DNA from: Pratylenchus scribneri
Lineage: Eukaryota > Nematoda > Chromadorea > Rhabditida > Pratylenchidae
Direction of reading: 5' to 3'
DNA length: 64,000 nucleotides
Assembly (NCBI GenBank): GCA_030063045.1
Contig: JAQSEB010000138.1
Span: 992,001 to 1,056,000 of the forward strand
Positions 13,245 through 25,099 of the stretch are shown piece after piece. A program made the translations under genes and the position numbers. Position 1 is the first letter of the stretch, and the number at the start of each line of letters is the position of its first letter. Below the pieces are notes generated by a model. That model was not told the origin of the DNA and did not search any database. It saw nothing but the letters and a program-made list of their open reading frames with translations.

Positions 13245-13880
13245 TTTTATTTGAGCAACTATAATTCAATTTCGCTTATTGCCCCTACTTTTCCTCTTCC
13301 ATTTTCTTCCAAAATTCAAATCTTCTTCCTTGATAATCGGAAAGCATTTTTGGCTCAAGGCAAAGTTCCAAATGACGATAGGTATCCTCAGGGTCGATTG
13401 GAAGCCATTCAAGCTTTGTTCACAATGGTAGCTCGTGTTCGTGTTAATGTTCGTGTTAGGCTAAAATCAATGTTTTTGTTGTGAACACCCCCCAAAATCG
13501 TCTTAACTCAGGTCTGAATGCACGAGTTAATGCTTTGCATGAACTCGAGCACGAACAAAATGTCTACGGGTGTTCACAATGGAAAAATCAAAAAAGCATT
13601 AACTCAATCGAGTTAATGCTATAGCATTAACTCGAAAACAAGGGAGAGCCAAAAAATCAAATCAATTTGATTTTTGTTCGTGCACTTCGTGTTCGTGTTC
13701 GTGCACAGGATAATGTCTTCATTGTGAAATGGCATCGGTATTTTTGGCATTTTTGTGACCTCACTCACACTCGCACACGAACACGAACATTCGCACGAAC
13801 ACGAACACGAACACGACCATTGTGGACAAAGCTTCAACGGCAATTTTGGTTGATGGCAAAGCTTAAGGGAATTTATGATA
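13245..13880 (-). pseudogene. esterase exon 11 copy split by a MITE
   Basis: The minus strand matches the last esterase exon (28905-29080) over 13300-13412 and again over 13833-13865, with intron sequence following. The match covers the segment ending FWKKME in the intact gene. The reading is broken by a 420-bp inverted-repeat element at 13413-13832, inserted within the codons for AVEW, and the stop-codon end has diverged. The downstream flank at 13080-13230 also matches the intact gene's 3' flank, so this was once the end of a full 3' copy. Confidence 0.8.
13413..13832. mobile_element. MITE with 16-bp TIRs and TTCAA target duplication
   Basis: The ends are gctttgttcacaatgg and ccattgtggacaaagc, complementary at 15 of 16 positions. 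They are flanked by a direct duplication of ttcaa (13408-13412 and 13833-13837). The empty site exists in the intact exon (ccattcaacggcaa near 29050), which proves insertion. The interior holds runs of cgtgttcgtg near the left and cacgaacacg near the right end, plus copies of gcattaactcg and a second tgttcacaatgg around 13570, so it is partly a nested foldback. No transposase is encoded. Confidence 0.85.
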
Positions 13881-15956
13881 TTTATAAATGGAATTATTTA
13901 ATTTGAATTAATTATAAATCGAAAAAAAATATCAAAAATGGAAATTTAAAATTTTTATTTTATTTTTTGATTTTTTAGCATTTGGTTTTTGATTAAACAT
14001 TTTTTTAAATTTTAATTCATTTTTGATCGTTATATGAAAAATTTAAAAAGAAAAAAATTTGAGTTCAACAATTTTTGTCAAAAAATTCTTAATAAATAAA
14101 TTTTTATCAAAAAATTGTCTCCTATAATATAAAAATTTTCTATTTAGAGATAATAGTTTTTAGATATTTTTTTTTGATTTAAGAATAATTTAATTAACTC
14201 ACATTCTTTTGTTCCATTTGCCAATAATGTGCCATTCCCATTGTTGGCAATTTGACCATTGCTTTTTAACATTTTTTGCGAAGAAATTTTTATATTAATT
14301 ATAAATTGAACAAATTCGAAAAATGTCCGGAAATGAAAATTTTTATTTTAATTTTCAATTTTTTAGCATTTTGACTGTCCTCATGTCTTTTTAATTTTAA
14401 TTTTATTTCGTTTTAATCGGTTCTAAAAAGAACTTAAAATTAAAAAATATTATGAGTTCAACATCTTTTGTTAAAAATTTTTTAATATAATTATAATCAT
14501 AAACTAATAAATATCAAAAAATCTGATCTCATGCCAAATTCCAAAATTTTTTATTTTGGATTGTTTTCAATTTAAATTATTTAAATTTCCATGAAAAAAA
14601 TGTTGAGCTCGTATAATTTTTCTTTTTTAATTAGTATTTTGATTGGCAATTGTCTATTTTTATTCTGATTTTATTTCATTTTTTTGTCAGAGAAATTTTT
14701 AATCATACCATAAATTAATAAAAAGTATACAAAAATGTTGACTATAAATTTTTTAATTTAATTTTTTTATATGCTTTTTTATCTGATTTCATTTTTGATT
14801 TGATATATGAAAAATTTAAAAAGAAAAATTATATTAGCTCAGATTTTTAATATTTAATTTAATTATTCATAAATTAATGAAAATCGAAAAAAAATGTTCC
14901 CTTGTTGGCTCCATTTTTTTTTATTTTTATTTTTAACATTTAGTTCGCAGCCATTACTTTTTTATCTAAATTTATTTAATTTTGATGATTGTATGAAGAA
15001 TTTAAAAAGAAAATTTTGTGTCAAAATTTTTTGGAGAAATTTTTAAATTAATTTTAAATTCAATAAAATTTCAATAAGTCAATATCGGGTAATTTAAAAT
15101 TTTTATTTTATTTTTCTAATTATTTTGATATTTTGAATCCGCAGACTTTTTTTTAAATTTGGTTTTATTTCATTTTGATCCTTGTTATATGAAAATTAAA
15201 AAGGAAAAATATTATGAGTTTAACATGTTTTAAATATTTTAAATAAATCATAGATAATCTTTTAAAAAACCCAATAAAGTGTTCCTCTGCTGATCATAAA
15301 TTTTTTATTTTATTTTTATTTTTTTTAAATTTTTGGCTTTGGTTAATAAAATTTAAAATATTATTTATTATTTTTTTAGCATTTTTGAAGAGCGATAAAG
15401 CCATTTTTTAATTTTAATTTTGTTTAATTATCGATTGAAGAATTAAAATTAAAAAAATATTATTAGTCCAGCATTTCTTAAGGGAGATCTTTTTAATTCC
15501 CTTAAAATTGAATAAAGTTCCAAAAATATCAGGATTTTTGAATTTAAAATTTTTATTGGAATTCCTATGTTAGCCTTTTTTAATTTGAATTTTATTTCAT
15601 TTTTGATCGTTTTATGAATAATTTTTTATGGATTCTAAATTTTTATTGAAGAATTTTTAATAATTAATTAAATAAATCGCGAATTTAATAAAATTAAAAA
15701 TTATCTCGGCAGAAATTTACGTTAAAAATATATGGATTTTGGGCTGATCCAAACTTTTTCATTTTTTGATTTTTCGCTTTTTTTTGAACAATGCTACTTC
15801 CTTTTAATTTAATTTTATTTCATTTTGACGATTATATGAAGAATTTTAAAAGAAAAAATTTTATGTGTTTAACATTTTGTTACTCAAAAGTCAAAGAAAA
15901 TTATTCCATTTTAATTAAATTGACCATAAATTAAAAATTAGCAAAAAATTTCTTTG
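13880..15956. repeat. AT-rich satellite with an esterase exon 10 scrap
   Basis: 13880-14190 matches esterase intron 10. 14195-14280 is a short, truncated copy of the 3' part of exon 10 (minus strand, matching the [12 protein letters not shown] segment) and breaks off into satellite. 14360-15240 resembles 12150-13040. 15230-15850 resembles 3100-3740, including the order of the units. No functional gene is seen. Confidence 0.6.
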
Positions 15957-16241
15957 TAAATTTACCGTAAAAATGCAATGGACATTTGTAGAGGATTATT
16001 TATGTCTATTCTATTCCCTCCAATCCAAATACATTTGTTCACATTTTAAAATATTGTTTTATTATTTTGTTTTTAGCATTTTTTTGAAGAGCGATAAAGC
16101 CATCTTTTAAATTTGATTTTCATATTGTTTTCTCCTCTCCTCCACCATTGTTGTACGTTCCCATTCCCATCGACAATATAAATTCGCAAATATTTTCGTA
16201 ATGATATTAAAACCGATTGATTTCGGCAAAGGGCAACTTTT
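15957..16241 (-). pseudogene. esterase exon 8 copy interrupted by a satellite piece
   Basis: The two outer parts (15970-16045 and 16130-16235) match exon 8 of the intact esterase on the minus strand, but about 85 bp lie between them. The inserted piece is recognisable satellite: a ttttagcattttt motif, the island gaagagcgataaagccat, then ttttaaatttgatttt. The same island occurs in a normal array position at about 15388. The insert destroys the exon. It shows that satellite sequence can move as a short patch. Confidence 0.75.
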
Positions 16242-19200
16242 TGTGGAATTTATTTAAAATTATTTTTTTTATTTATTTAAAATCAAACTATTTAAAATAA
16301 AAATTACTCTTTTTTAAATACCCTTAAAATTATAGAAAAAAAAAGAAATAAAAAATTTATAAAATTTGATAGTCCAAGAAAAATTTAAATAATTTTTATT
16401 TTTTTTTAAATTTTTTTTTGTATTTGGAAAGTTGTGTAGTTATTATAATTTGATATTTCATTTTTGAACAATGTTATGTGAAAATTAAAAAAGAAAAAAT
16501 TATGAGTTCAACATTTTTTCTCAGGAAACTTTTTAAATTAATTACTATAAAGTAATAAAATTCGAAAATATCAGAAAATTTTAATTTTTATTTAATTTTT
16601 GATTTTTTAGCAATTTAATTAGCTTCAGCTTTCTTTAAATTAAAAAATTTTGTGAGTTCAATATTTTAGGAAAATTTTTAAATTAATTATAAGTTAAATT
16701 CCAAATATATCCGGATTTAGATAATTTTAATTTTAGTTTTTTAATAACATTTTGTGTTCGTCTTGTAAGCTCATTTTATTTGATTTTTCATTTTTTGATC
16801 TGATATATGAATGAAAAAGGAAAAATATTATGTTTCAACTTTTTTATCAAGAAATTTTTAATAATTTTTAAATTAACTTTAAATTAATAAAATTCAAAAA
16901 TGTCTTTATTTTTTTTGTTTATTTTAGGCATTTTGAAAGCCACGCCATTCACTTTGAAACTAGATTTTTATTACATATTTTAATCGGTTTTTAAAGAATT
17001 TAAAAGAATAAATTTATGAGTTCAACATTTTTTTGTTTAAAATTTTTAAAAATTAAATTAACACCTCCAATTTTGGACCGTCCCTTTGGCTAATTCGATG
17101 TTAAAATTATTTATATAATTCATAATTGGATATAAAATTAAAAAATCATAAAATTTAAAAAAGAAAATCTTTCAATATAAATTTAATAAATGGAAAATTT
17201 AACTCATAAAATTTTCATTTTAGAAATTTCATAAATCGGCAAAAATAAAGGTAAATATAAATACTATATTTTGAAAACCATTTGTTCAAACAAAAAATTA
17301 TAAAATAAAATAATTAAAAATTTTAAAAATGCCGGAATCTCAAAAAAATTTTTTAATACTTCTCATAAAATGTTGAGTTTAGAAATTTCATAAATCAGGA
17401 AAAAATGATTTATAAAATGCAGGTAATATTGGATCAATAATTAGAAAAAGTAAACAATTAAAAATTTAAAAATACATTGATTGCAAAATTTAATGCGAAT
17501 AATGAGTTTGAATATGAGTTAGCGCTTATTTAAGGAAGAAAATTTTTAATTAAAATGAAATTTTATATATTTTCTAGAAAGATTCAACACATAAAATATC
17601 CAATTCAAAGTTTTTTAAATTAGAAAAATAATTGTAAAAACCATTTAATATCGGATGTCATTCATTATCAATGAAAATTGAAAAATTATAAAATTAAATA
17701 ATAATTAAAAACTTAAAATAATGCGTAAAATAAAAATGATAATTTAAATTTTTTTGAATAAAAAATAAAAATACGTAAGAAAAAATAATAGAAAAGGAAG
17801 AAATTTAATTAATAGAAAAAGCAACTTATAACATTTTCAGTTTAGATAAATCAGAATAATAAATAAGTCTTAAATATAATTTAAAACTTCAGATCGAACA
17901 AAAAAAAAATAATTAAAAATGTTTAAAAAATATATGGATCACAAAGAAAAATTTTTTAAAAAAATGCGAATAGTAAGTGAGCCAGAGCATATTTGATGAA
18001 AATTTTTATAAGAAATATTTAATTAAAATAAAAATATTATTATTATTGGAAAAATTCAACTTATAAAATATTCATTTTAAAGTTTCTTAAATCAGAAAAA
18101 TAATTGCAAAAATCAGAAAAAAATAATGAAAATGCATTCTATAAAAATGAGAATCTAAAACTTTTGAATAAAATTAAATAGCACAAGAAAATCCCTTAAT
18201 CAAATAGAAATAAAGATTCATAAATATTTAATTTGATTTTATTTTATTTTTTGATCCATTATATAAAGAATTTAAGAAAAATATTATGAGTTTAACATTT
18301 TTTAAAGAATTTTTAATAATTAATTAAATTAACCATAAATTTAATAAGAAATCAAAAAGTATCCATGTTGAACTCAATTTATTTTTAATAGCATTTTAAT
18401 CAATCGATTTGCTTCGTAAATCTTATTTTACTTCATTTAGGATCAGGTAATATGAAAAATTTAATATTATGAGATGAGTTTATATTTTAGTCATAGAAAT
18501 ATTTAAATTAGCTATAAATTGGATAAAATTCCAAAAATTTCCGGAAATTTAAAATTTTTATTTTATTTCTTGATTTTTTTTAAATATTTTATTGGTCATA
18601 TTTATATTTCTTTAATTCTGATGTTTAATTTCTATCTTGATCGTTTTATGAAGAATTTAAAAATAAAATTTTATGAGTTTAGCATTTTTTGTCAGAGAAA
18701 TTTTTATTTGAAAATTAATAAAATTTCAAAAATGTACGGAATTTAAATTTTTAGTTTTTGATTTTTTAGCATATTGATTATGTCCACTCTTCTTTTTTTA
18801 ATCTAATTTTATTTAATTTTTAATCTCTTAATTGAAGAATTTAAAAAAGAAAAAATATTATGAGTTAAACATTTTTTGTAGGCGTAACCATACATAAAAT
18901 TTAAAAAAAAAGACTCAAATAAATTTAACAAAAATTAATGGAAAAATTCAACTCATAAAATTTTCATTTAGAAATTTCATAAATCGGAAAAATAAGTGCC
19001 GCAATCAATTTAATCTGTAACCAACATCTACTTCATAAAAATTTTAAAATTATTTATAAATTAAAAAAAAAAAATACATTAAATTTTAAAAAATACATTA
19101 AATAAAATGCACAAAAATTCTCTCTATGAAATAGAAAAATTATTTTAAAAATTTAATGGAATAATTGAAATCATAAAATTTATTGTTTGGAATTTTTATA

Positions 19201-20640
19201 AATTAGAAAATTATAAAATCATTTATAATCTGTAATTAAATTCGAACAAAAAAATATAAAAATAAATTAAAAATGCAAAAGAAAATCTCTCAATTGAATA
19301 GAAAAAAAATTAAATTATTGAAAAATTCAACTCATAGAATTTTTATTTTAGAAATTTCATAAATAAGAAAAATAAGTGTATAAATGTATAATTTGTTATC
19401 CTTAATATTCTTCATTAAAAAATAATTAAAAATTAATAAATTAATGAATTTAAAAGAAAATTTATTAATCATTAAATAAAAATTATTTTTCCATCCCATC
19501 GGTTTGGCCATTCGGATGCAGCTGCCTGTGTGCAAAAACATTTAACAACAAAAAAATACAAATTTAAATTAATATTAAAAAGAATAAGATCTTATATGAA
19601 GGCATTTTTGCTCATTCTGGGGAATTGGCTTTATTCAAATTAAATCAATTTTATTACAAATATTTATTAAAAAAATAAAATAATATCTAAATGACAAAAT
19701 TGGAAAATATCAATGATTAATGAATATAAGGATATTAAATGAAATGGGTAAAAATTAAAATGTTATATTTGGCATTATTTAATTTGAATTAATTATAAAT
19801 TGAAAAAAAAATTCAAAAATAGAAATTTAAATTTTTATTTTATTTTTTTAATTATTTAACATTTGAGATCCGACGCCGCTACTTTTAATTTGGATTTAAT
19901 TTCTTTTTTGATCAATTATATGAAGAATTAAAAAAAGATTTTATGAGTTTAAAATTTTTTTCAAATAATTTTTAATTTACACATATAATTAAAAATTAAC
20001 CATAAAATTAACAAATATCAAAAAATGTGATCTCATGTTGTCCCAAAATTTTTTATTTTATTTTTAAAAATTTTTTAGTATTTTGGAATGTTGTCTTCTT
20101 CTTTATTATTTAATTATTTCATTTTGATCGATTTATATGAAAATTAAAAAAGAAAAATTATATGAGTTCAATATTTTTTGTCAGAGAAATTTAGAAATAA
20201 CTATTAATTATTTCTTTCCAGGTTTTAAATCTGATTTTATTTCCATTATGATCGGTGATATGGAGAAATTGAAAAGGAAAAATATTATGAGATTAACATT
20301 TTTCTGAGATAAATTTTCAATAATTAATTAAATTATTCCTAAAATATCAAAAATGTTCTAAAAATTTTTTATTTTATTCTTGATTTTTCAGCATTATGAA
20401 TGTCATTCGGTTTTTTATTCTGATTTTATTTCATTTTTGATGGATATAATATGAAGAATTAAAAAATTTAATGGGTTAAAAATTTTTAATCAAAGATTTA
20501 TTAATATTTAATTAAATTAACCATAAATTTAATAAATTTCCGAAAATGTCTTCTGTCGACAGTCGACACCATATATTTTATTTTCTAAATTTTTTAGCAT
20601 TTTGTTTTTCACTTTCGAAAGCTTAAATCTGATTTTATTT
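16242..20640. repeat. AT-rich satellite with a long reversed sub-array
   Basis: Plus-oriented units occupy about 16400-17080. From about 17100 to 19370 most units are reversed: the landmark becomes aaaattcaactcataaaat followed by tttagaaatttcataaatcag, at roughly 17195, 17360, 17585, 18060, 18945 and 19325. A forward patch lies at 18230-18890. Forward units resume near 19840. At 19497-19545 a scrap of esterase exon 6 (minus strand, RMAKPMGWK) survives, next to a copy of the esterase 3' flank (19580-19760). No functional gene is seen. Confidence 0.65.
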
Positions 20641-20644
20641 AATT

Positions 20645-20880
20645 TTTAAACTATTTTTTTAACTAGGGATTAGGGCTAGGGTTAGGTTTAGGGGATATGG
20701 GTTAAGGATTTGGGGATTCTATACAAGTTAGACTTGACTAAAAAATAGTGCGCAAATGTCGGGTGCGCATGCGCAAATGTCGGCGAACCCATTCTCCTAT
20801 GTATCTATACAATGATTTTGGGAAATGCAAGTTTTTAGCTTAAAATAAAATAAAAAAAAATTTCAGAAAAAAAATGGGGG
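20645..20880. other. G-rich, telomere-like patch in the satellite
   Basis: A run of ttaggg-like hexamers (ggattagggctagggttagg, then tttagggg and gggttaagg) is followed by an imperfect CG-containing duplication (cgcaaatgtcgg twice at 20750-20785) and by unique sequence to about 20890. It is not a satellite unit. It could be an interstitial telomeric patch left at a repaired break, or the core of a small element like the one at 43879-44095, whose interior also holds ttaggg-like and ccctaa-like runs. Confidence 0.5.
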
Positions 20881-20899
20881 GAACAAACCCTACTATTAC

Positions 20900-21600
20900 C
20901 GAAATCTGTAAATTCCTAAATCTAGAAATTTAAAATTTTATTATATTTTTTTGATTATTTAATATTTTGGTTCCCATGCCAGCCACTTTTAATTTGGATT
21001 TTATTTCGGTTATTTAAAGAATTTTTAAAGAAAAATTTTATGAGTTCAACATTTTTTGCCCGAAATTTTTAATGATTAATTAAATTGACCATAAATTTAA
21101 AAATTATCAAAAAATTTCTTTGTAAATTTACCGTAAAAATACATTGTACATTTGTAGAGGATTATTTATGTCCACTCCGTCCAAATACATTTGTTCACAT
21201 TGTTTCTCCTCTCCTCCGCATTGTATTCTCATTTCCGATTTTCCAATGAGTGGTGCTACTAATTTTTGGGCTGGTATTGAACGAATAAAAAAGCCAACAA
21301 TGAGTCCAAATCCCAATCGGCGCCTATTTGAGGTGAATAATTATTTTAAGAAATTTACATTTTTTTAAGTAATGGAAAAATGCAACTCATAAAATTTTTA
21401 GTTTAATGTTAAAATCAGAAAAGAAGTGTTAAAAATAAAATAAAACTAAGATTGGAATTTCAAATAAAAATTAAATTATAAAAATTAAATAATTATAAAT
21501 GAAAAAAACATGGAATATAAATAAAATTTTTCAAAATATAAAAAAGCACTCTCATTATCAAATAAAAAATTATTAATTTATGGGAAAATGCAACTCAAAC
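20900..21600. repeat. direct repeat, copy 1 (partner 22978-23690)
   Basis: About 700 bp are almost identical to 22978-23690, with only small indels and substitutions. The repeat contains satellite sequence with the island ttcccatgccagccac and, at 21128-21316, a fused esterase exon 7/8 remnant. The near identity, compared with the strong divergence of neighbouring satellite units, marks it as a recent duplication with a spacing of about 2.09 kb. Confidence 0.9.
21128..21316 (-). pseudogene. fused esterase exon 7/exon 8 remnant, copy 1
   Basis: The minus strand reads like the start of exon 7 (RSIPAQKLVAPLIGKSEMR) and then switches directly to the end of exon 8 ([19 protein letters not shown]). 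In the intact gene these segments are separated by most of exon 7, an intron and half of exon 8. The internal deletion therefore removed the catalytic-glutamate region and a splice junction. The frame stays open over 62 codons, but the product would lack the esterase core. Confidence 0.85.
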
Positions 21601-22977
21601 TTTGATCCAAAAAGTGTCCTCCGTTGAAACAAAATTTTTATTTTTTTTAAACAATTAATGAGTGAATGGGCTTTTGTCTCTTTTAATCTGGATTTAATTT
21701 CATATTTGATCGTTAATGTGAAAATTTAAAAAGAAAAAATATTAGGAGTTTTAATATGGAAAAAAATATGAGTTCAATAATTTTTGCTCGGAAAAATTTA
21801 AACATCTAAATAATCAAAAATTATCTCTGCAGAAATTTATGATAAAAATAAAAGCATTTTGATTTTAGTAGGTCGATCCTAGGTCCTAGCTTTTTTTTTA
21901 TTTTATTTTTGTTTTATAGAATTCTTTGTGAATCCATTCGCGTATATAATTGATTTTATTTCATTTTTTGATGGTAATAAGAAAAATTTTAAACGAAAAA
22001 CTATTATGAGTTCAAATTATTTTGTCGGTAAAATTTTTAAATTAACAAAAAATTAATAACTTTCAAAATGTTTCGGAAATGAAAAATATTATTTTATTTT
22101 TTGATTTTTTACTATTTTGAATATAGCTACGTTTTCCCTCTATTGACCCCAAAATGTGTTAATTATTTTTTTAAAATTAAGTGAATAGCCTTTGCTTACC
22201 CCTTTTTTATCTGAAATTATTTCATTTTTGATCTGTAATATGAAGAATTAAAAAAGAAAAAATATTATGAGTTCAAAATTTTTTATCAAAGAATTATTTA
22301 ATAACATTAATAATTTTCTAAAAATGAACAGAAATTTAAAACTTTTAATTTTTTTGACATTTTGGAAATGACGTTTGATTTCTTTATTCTGATTTATTTC
22401 AATAATGATTCCTGATATGATGAATTTAAAATAGAAAAATATTATGAGTTCAACAGTAATCCTTATATCAAAAATCCATTCGCATTTAAAATCCCAATTG
22501 AGGAAAATTTTTATAACAATTATAATTCATCCCTTTTTCCATATACATATTTCGTTAAATAAAATTTTATTTTTAAAGATTTTTATTGCGGAAGAAATTT
22601 TTAATAGACCCCAAAATTTTTTATTAATTTTTAATTTTTGTTTTTTTTTTTAATTTTGAGTGCAAATTTGGAATTATTTTAATCTGATTTTATTAATTTC
22701 TGAATTGTTATATAAAAATTTAAAATGAAAAATAATATGAGTTCAACATTTTTTAATCAGAGAAATTTTTAATATAATTAATAAACCATAAAATAATAAA
22801 ATAATAAAAAATGTTTTTATATAATATTTTTTGTGCGTATGGGTTTTGGGTTGCCTACAAATTTTATTTTATTTTTTTTAGCATTTTAAATGATGTCGCA
22901 ATTTTATATTTAATTTTTTTTTAAATTATGGCCAATTTTATATTAAAAAAATATTATGAGTTCTACATTTTTTAGGA
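21601..22977. repeat. AT-rich satellite
   Basis: Forward 190-210 bp units with gagttcaa-type landmarks near 21772, 22008, 22268, 22447, 22740 and 22960. Islands are partly visible, for example atatagctacgttttccctc at about 22120. No gene is seen. Confidence 0.6.
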
Positions 22978-23690
22978 GAAATCTGTAAATTCCTAAAATA
23001 TGTGGAAATTTACAATTTTATTATATTTTTTTGATTATTTAATATTTTGGTTCCCATGCCAGCCACTTTTAATTTGGATTTTATTTCATTTTTGTTCGGT
23101 TATTTAAAGAATTTTTAAAGAAAAATTTTATGAGTTCAACATTTTTTGCCCGAAATTTTTAACGATTAATTAAATTGACCATAAATTTAAAAATTAGCAA
23201 AAAATTTCTTTGTAAATTTACCGTAAAAATACATTGTACATTTGTAGAGGATTATTTATGTCCACTCCGTCCAAATACATTTGTTCACATTGTTTCTCCT
23301 CTCCTCCGCATTGTATTCTCATTTCCGATTTTCCAATGAGTGGTGCTACCAATTTTTGGGCTGGTATTGAACGAATAAAAAAGCCAACAATGAGTCCAAA
23401 TCCCAATCGGCGCCTATTTGAGGTGAATAATTATTTTAAGAAATTTACATTTTTTTAAGTAATGGAAAAATGCAACTCATAAAATTTTGGTTTAATGTTA
23501 AAATCAGAAAAGAAGTGTTAAAAATAAAATAAAACTGAGATTGGAATTTCAAATAAAAATTAAAATGTAAAATTAAATAATTATAAATGAAAAAACATGG
23601 TATATAAATAAAATTTTTCAAAATATAAAAAATCACTCTCATTATCAAATAAAAAATTATTAATTTATGGGAAAATGCAACTCATAAACT
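22978..23690. repeat. direct repeat, copy 2 (partner 20900-21600)
   Basis: Near-identical second copy of the block at 20900-21600. It keeps a slightly longer satellite stretch at 23085-23100 (tttcatttttgttcgg where copy 1 has tttcgg). It includes the second fused esterase exon remnant. Confidence 0.9.
23218..23406 (-). pseudogene. fused esterase exon 7/exon 8 remnant, copy 2
   Basis: Encodes the same 62 residues as the remnant at 21128-21316; the base difference seen within it is silent. The fusion joint is identical, so the deletion came before the duplication. It is not functional as an esterase. Confidence 0.85.
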
Positions 23691-24235
23691 TTAATTTTAA
23701 AATTTTTATAAATCAAAATAAATACTGAAAATGTTTATAAATAATATTTTAAAAATGCATCAATAAAAATGAGAATTTTAATTTTTTTTTTAAATAAAAT
23801 TATAAATGCACAATTAAATCGCTCATTCAAATAGAAAAATCAAATTAATTGCAAGATTGAATAATAAAATTTTATTTTAAAAATATCATAAATCAGAAAA
23901 ATGGAATGCTTTTATATAATTTCGTGGTCAATTGGATAAAAAAAATTATATAAATCAAAAAATTTAAAAAAGAAGAAAATATCTCAAACAAATATAAAAA
24001 ATTGAACTAAAAAAATTTTAATTTAAAAATTTCATAAATCAGCAAAAATAAAAGTAAATAAAAAACCATATATTCAAACAAAAAAAACTGCTTTGATCTC
24101 AAGAATTTTTAAAAGAAATGCAAAAATAGAAGTCCGAATCCAATTCAGCAACTATTTGAAGAAGAATTATTTTAAAGAAATATTTAATTAAAATAAAATT
24201 ATTATTGGAAAAATTCAACCGATAAATTATTCATT

Positions 24236-24315
24236 ATTAAAATTTCGATAGGTATCCCGAGGGTCGATTGGAAGCCATTCAACGGCAATTTTGGCTGATG
24301 GCAAAGCTAAAAATT
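24236..24315 (-). pseudogene. esterase exon 11 fragment
   Basis: The minus strand matches the 5' part of the last esterase exon ([15 protein letters not shown] and onward), but the rest of the exon is missing. On its right it continues into a good copy of esterase intron 10 and, at 24890-25095, exon 10. This is the 3' end of a truncated tandem esterase copy. Confidence 0.75.
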
Positions 24316-24889
24316 GTGAGGGAATTTATGATATTTAAAAATGGATTATATTTAATTTGAATTAATTATAAATTGAAAAAAATTACATAAATGGAAATTT
24401 AAAATTTTTATTTTATTTTTTGATTTTTTTAGCATTTTGTTTGCCGAGCCTCTCTTTAAATTAAATTTTAATTAATTTTTGATCGTATTATAAAAAATTT
24501 AAAAAGAAAAAAATTTATGAGTTCAACATTGTTTGTCAAAAAATTTTAAACTTATCAAAAAATTGTCCCTACTTATACAAAAATTTTCTATTTAAAGATA
24601 ATAGTTTTTAGATAATTGTTTTTTTATTGATTTAAAGATAGTTTAATTAAATAATTAAAATTACTCTGATAAAAAAGTTGAACTCATAAAATTTTATTTT
24701 ATAATCCTCCATATATATAGATCAAAAATGAAAAAAAATCAAAATAAAAACAACCAAATGGCAACAAAAATAATAAAAATTGAATTCGAAAAAATGTATT
24801 TTTATTTTTTTCTGACATTTTTTTAAATTAAGCAATATTTTTTTTCCTTTTTAAATATTTAAAATATTTTTAATTTAATGGAAATTATC

Positions 24890-25095
24890 AAAAAAATTTC
24901 ACTCACATTCAGCAATTTTTATTCTATTTGCCAATAATGTGCCATTCCCATTGGAAATTTGACCATTGCTTTTTTACATTCGATTTGTTGAAATATTTGG
25001 GTCACCGAATTTGGCAAAATTTGTGAACAATTTGCCAACAATTCGCATCATATGTTTGTGCTCCCAATTTGGTCGAAATTTTTAGAGTAGAGGCC
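24890..25095 (-). pseudogene. esterase exon 10 copy with frameshift
   Basis: It aligns along its length with exon 10 of the intact gene (29665-29854). Two extra bases close to its 5' end (gaaatttttagagtagagg here against gaaatttggagtagagg) shift the frame before the NFAKFG-type motif. The GTGAGT donor remains. It lies in order with the exon 11 fragment (24236-24315) and the exon 8/7/6 copies at 27.5-28.7 kb. Confidence 0.75.
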
Positions 25096-25099
25096 CTCT

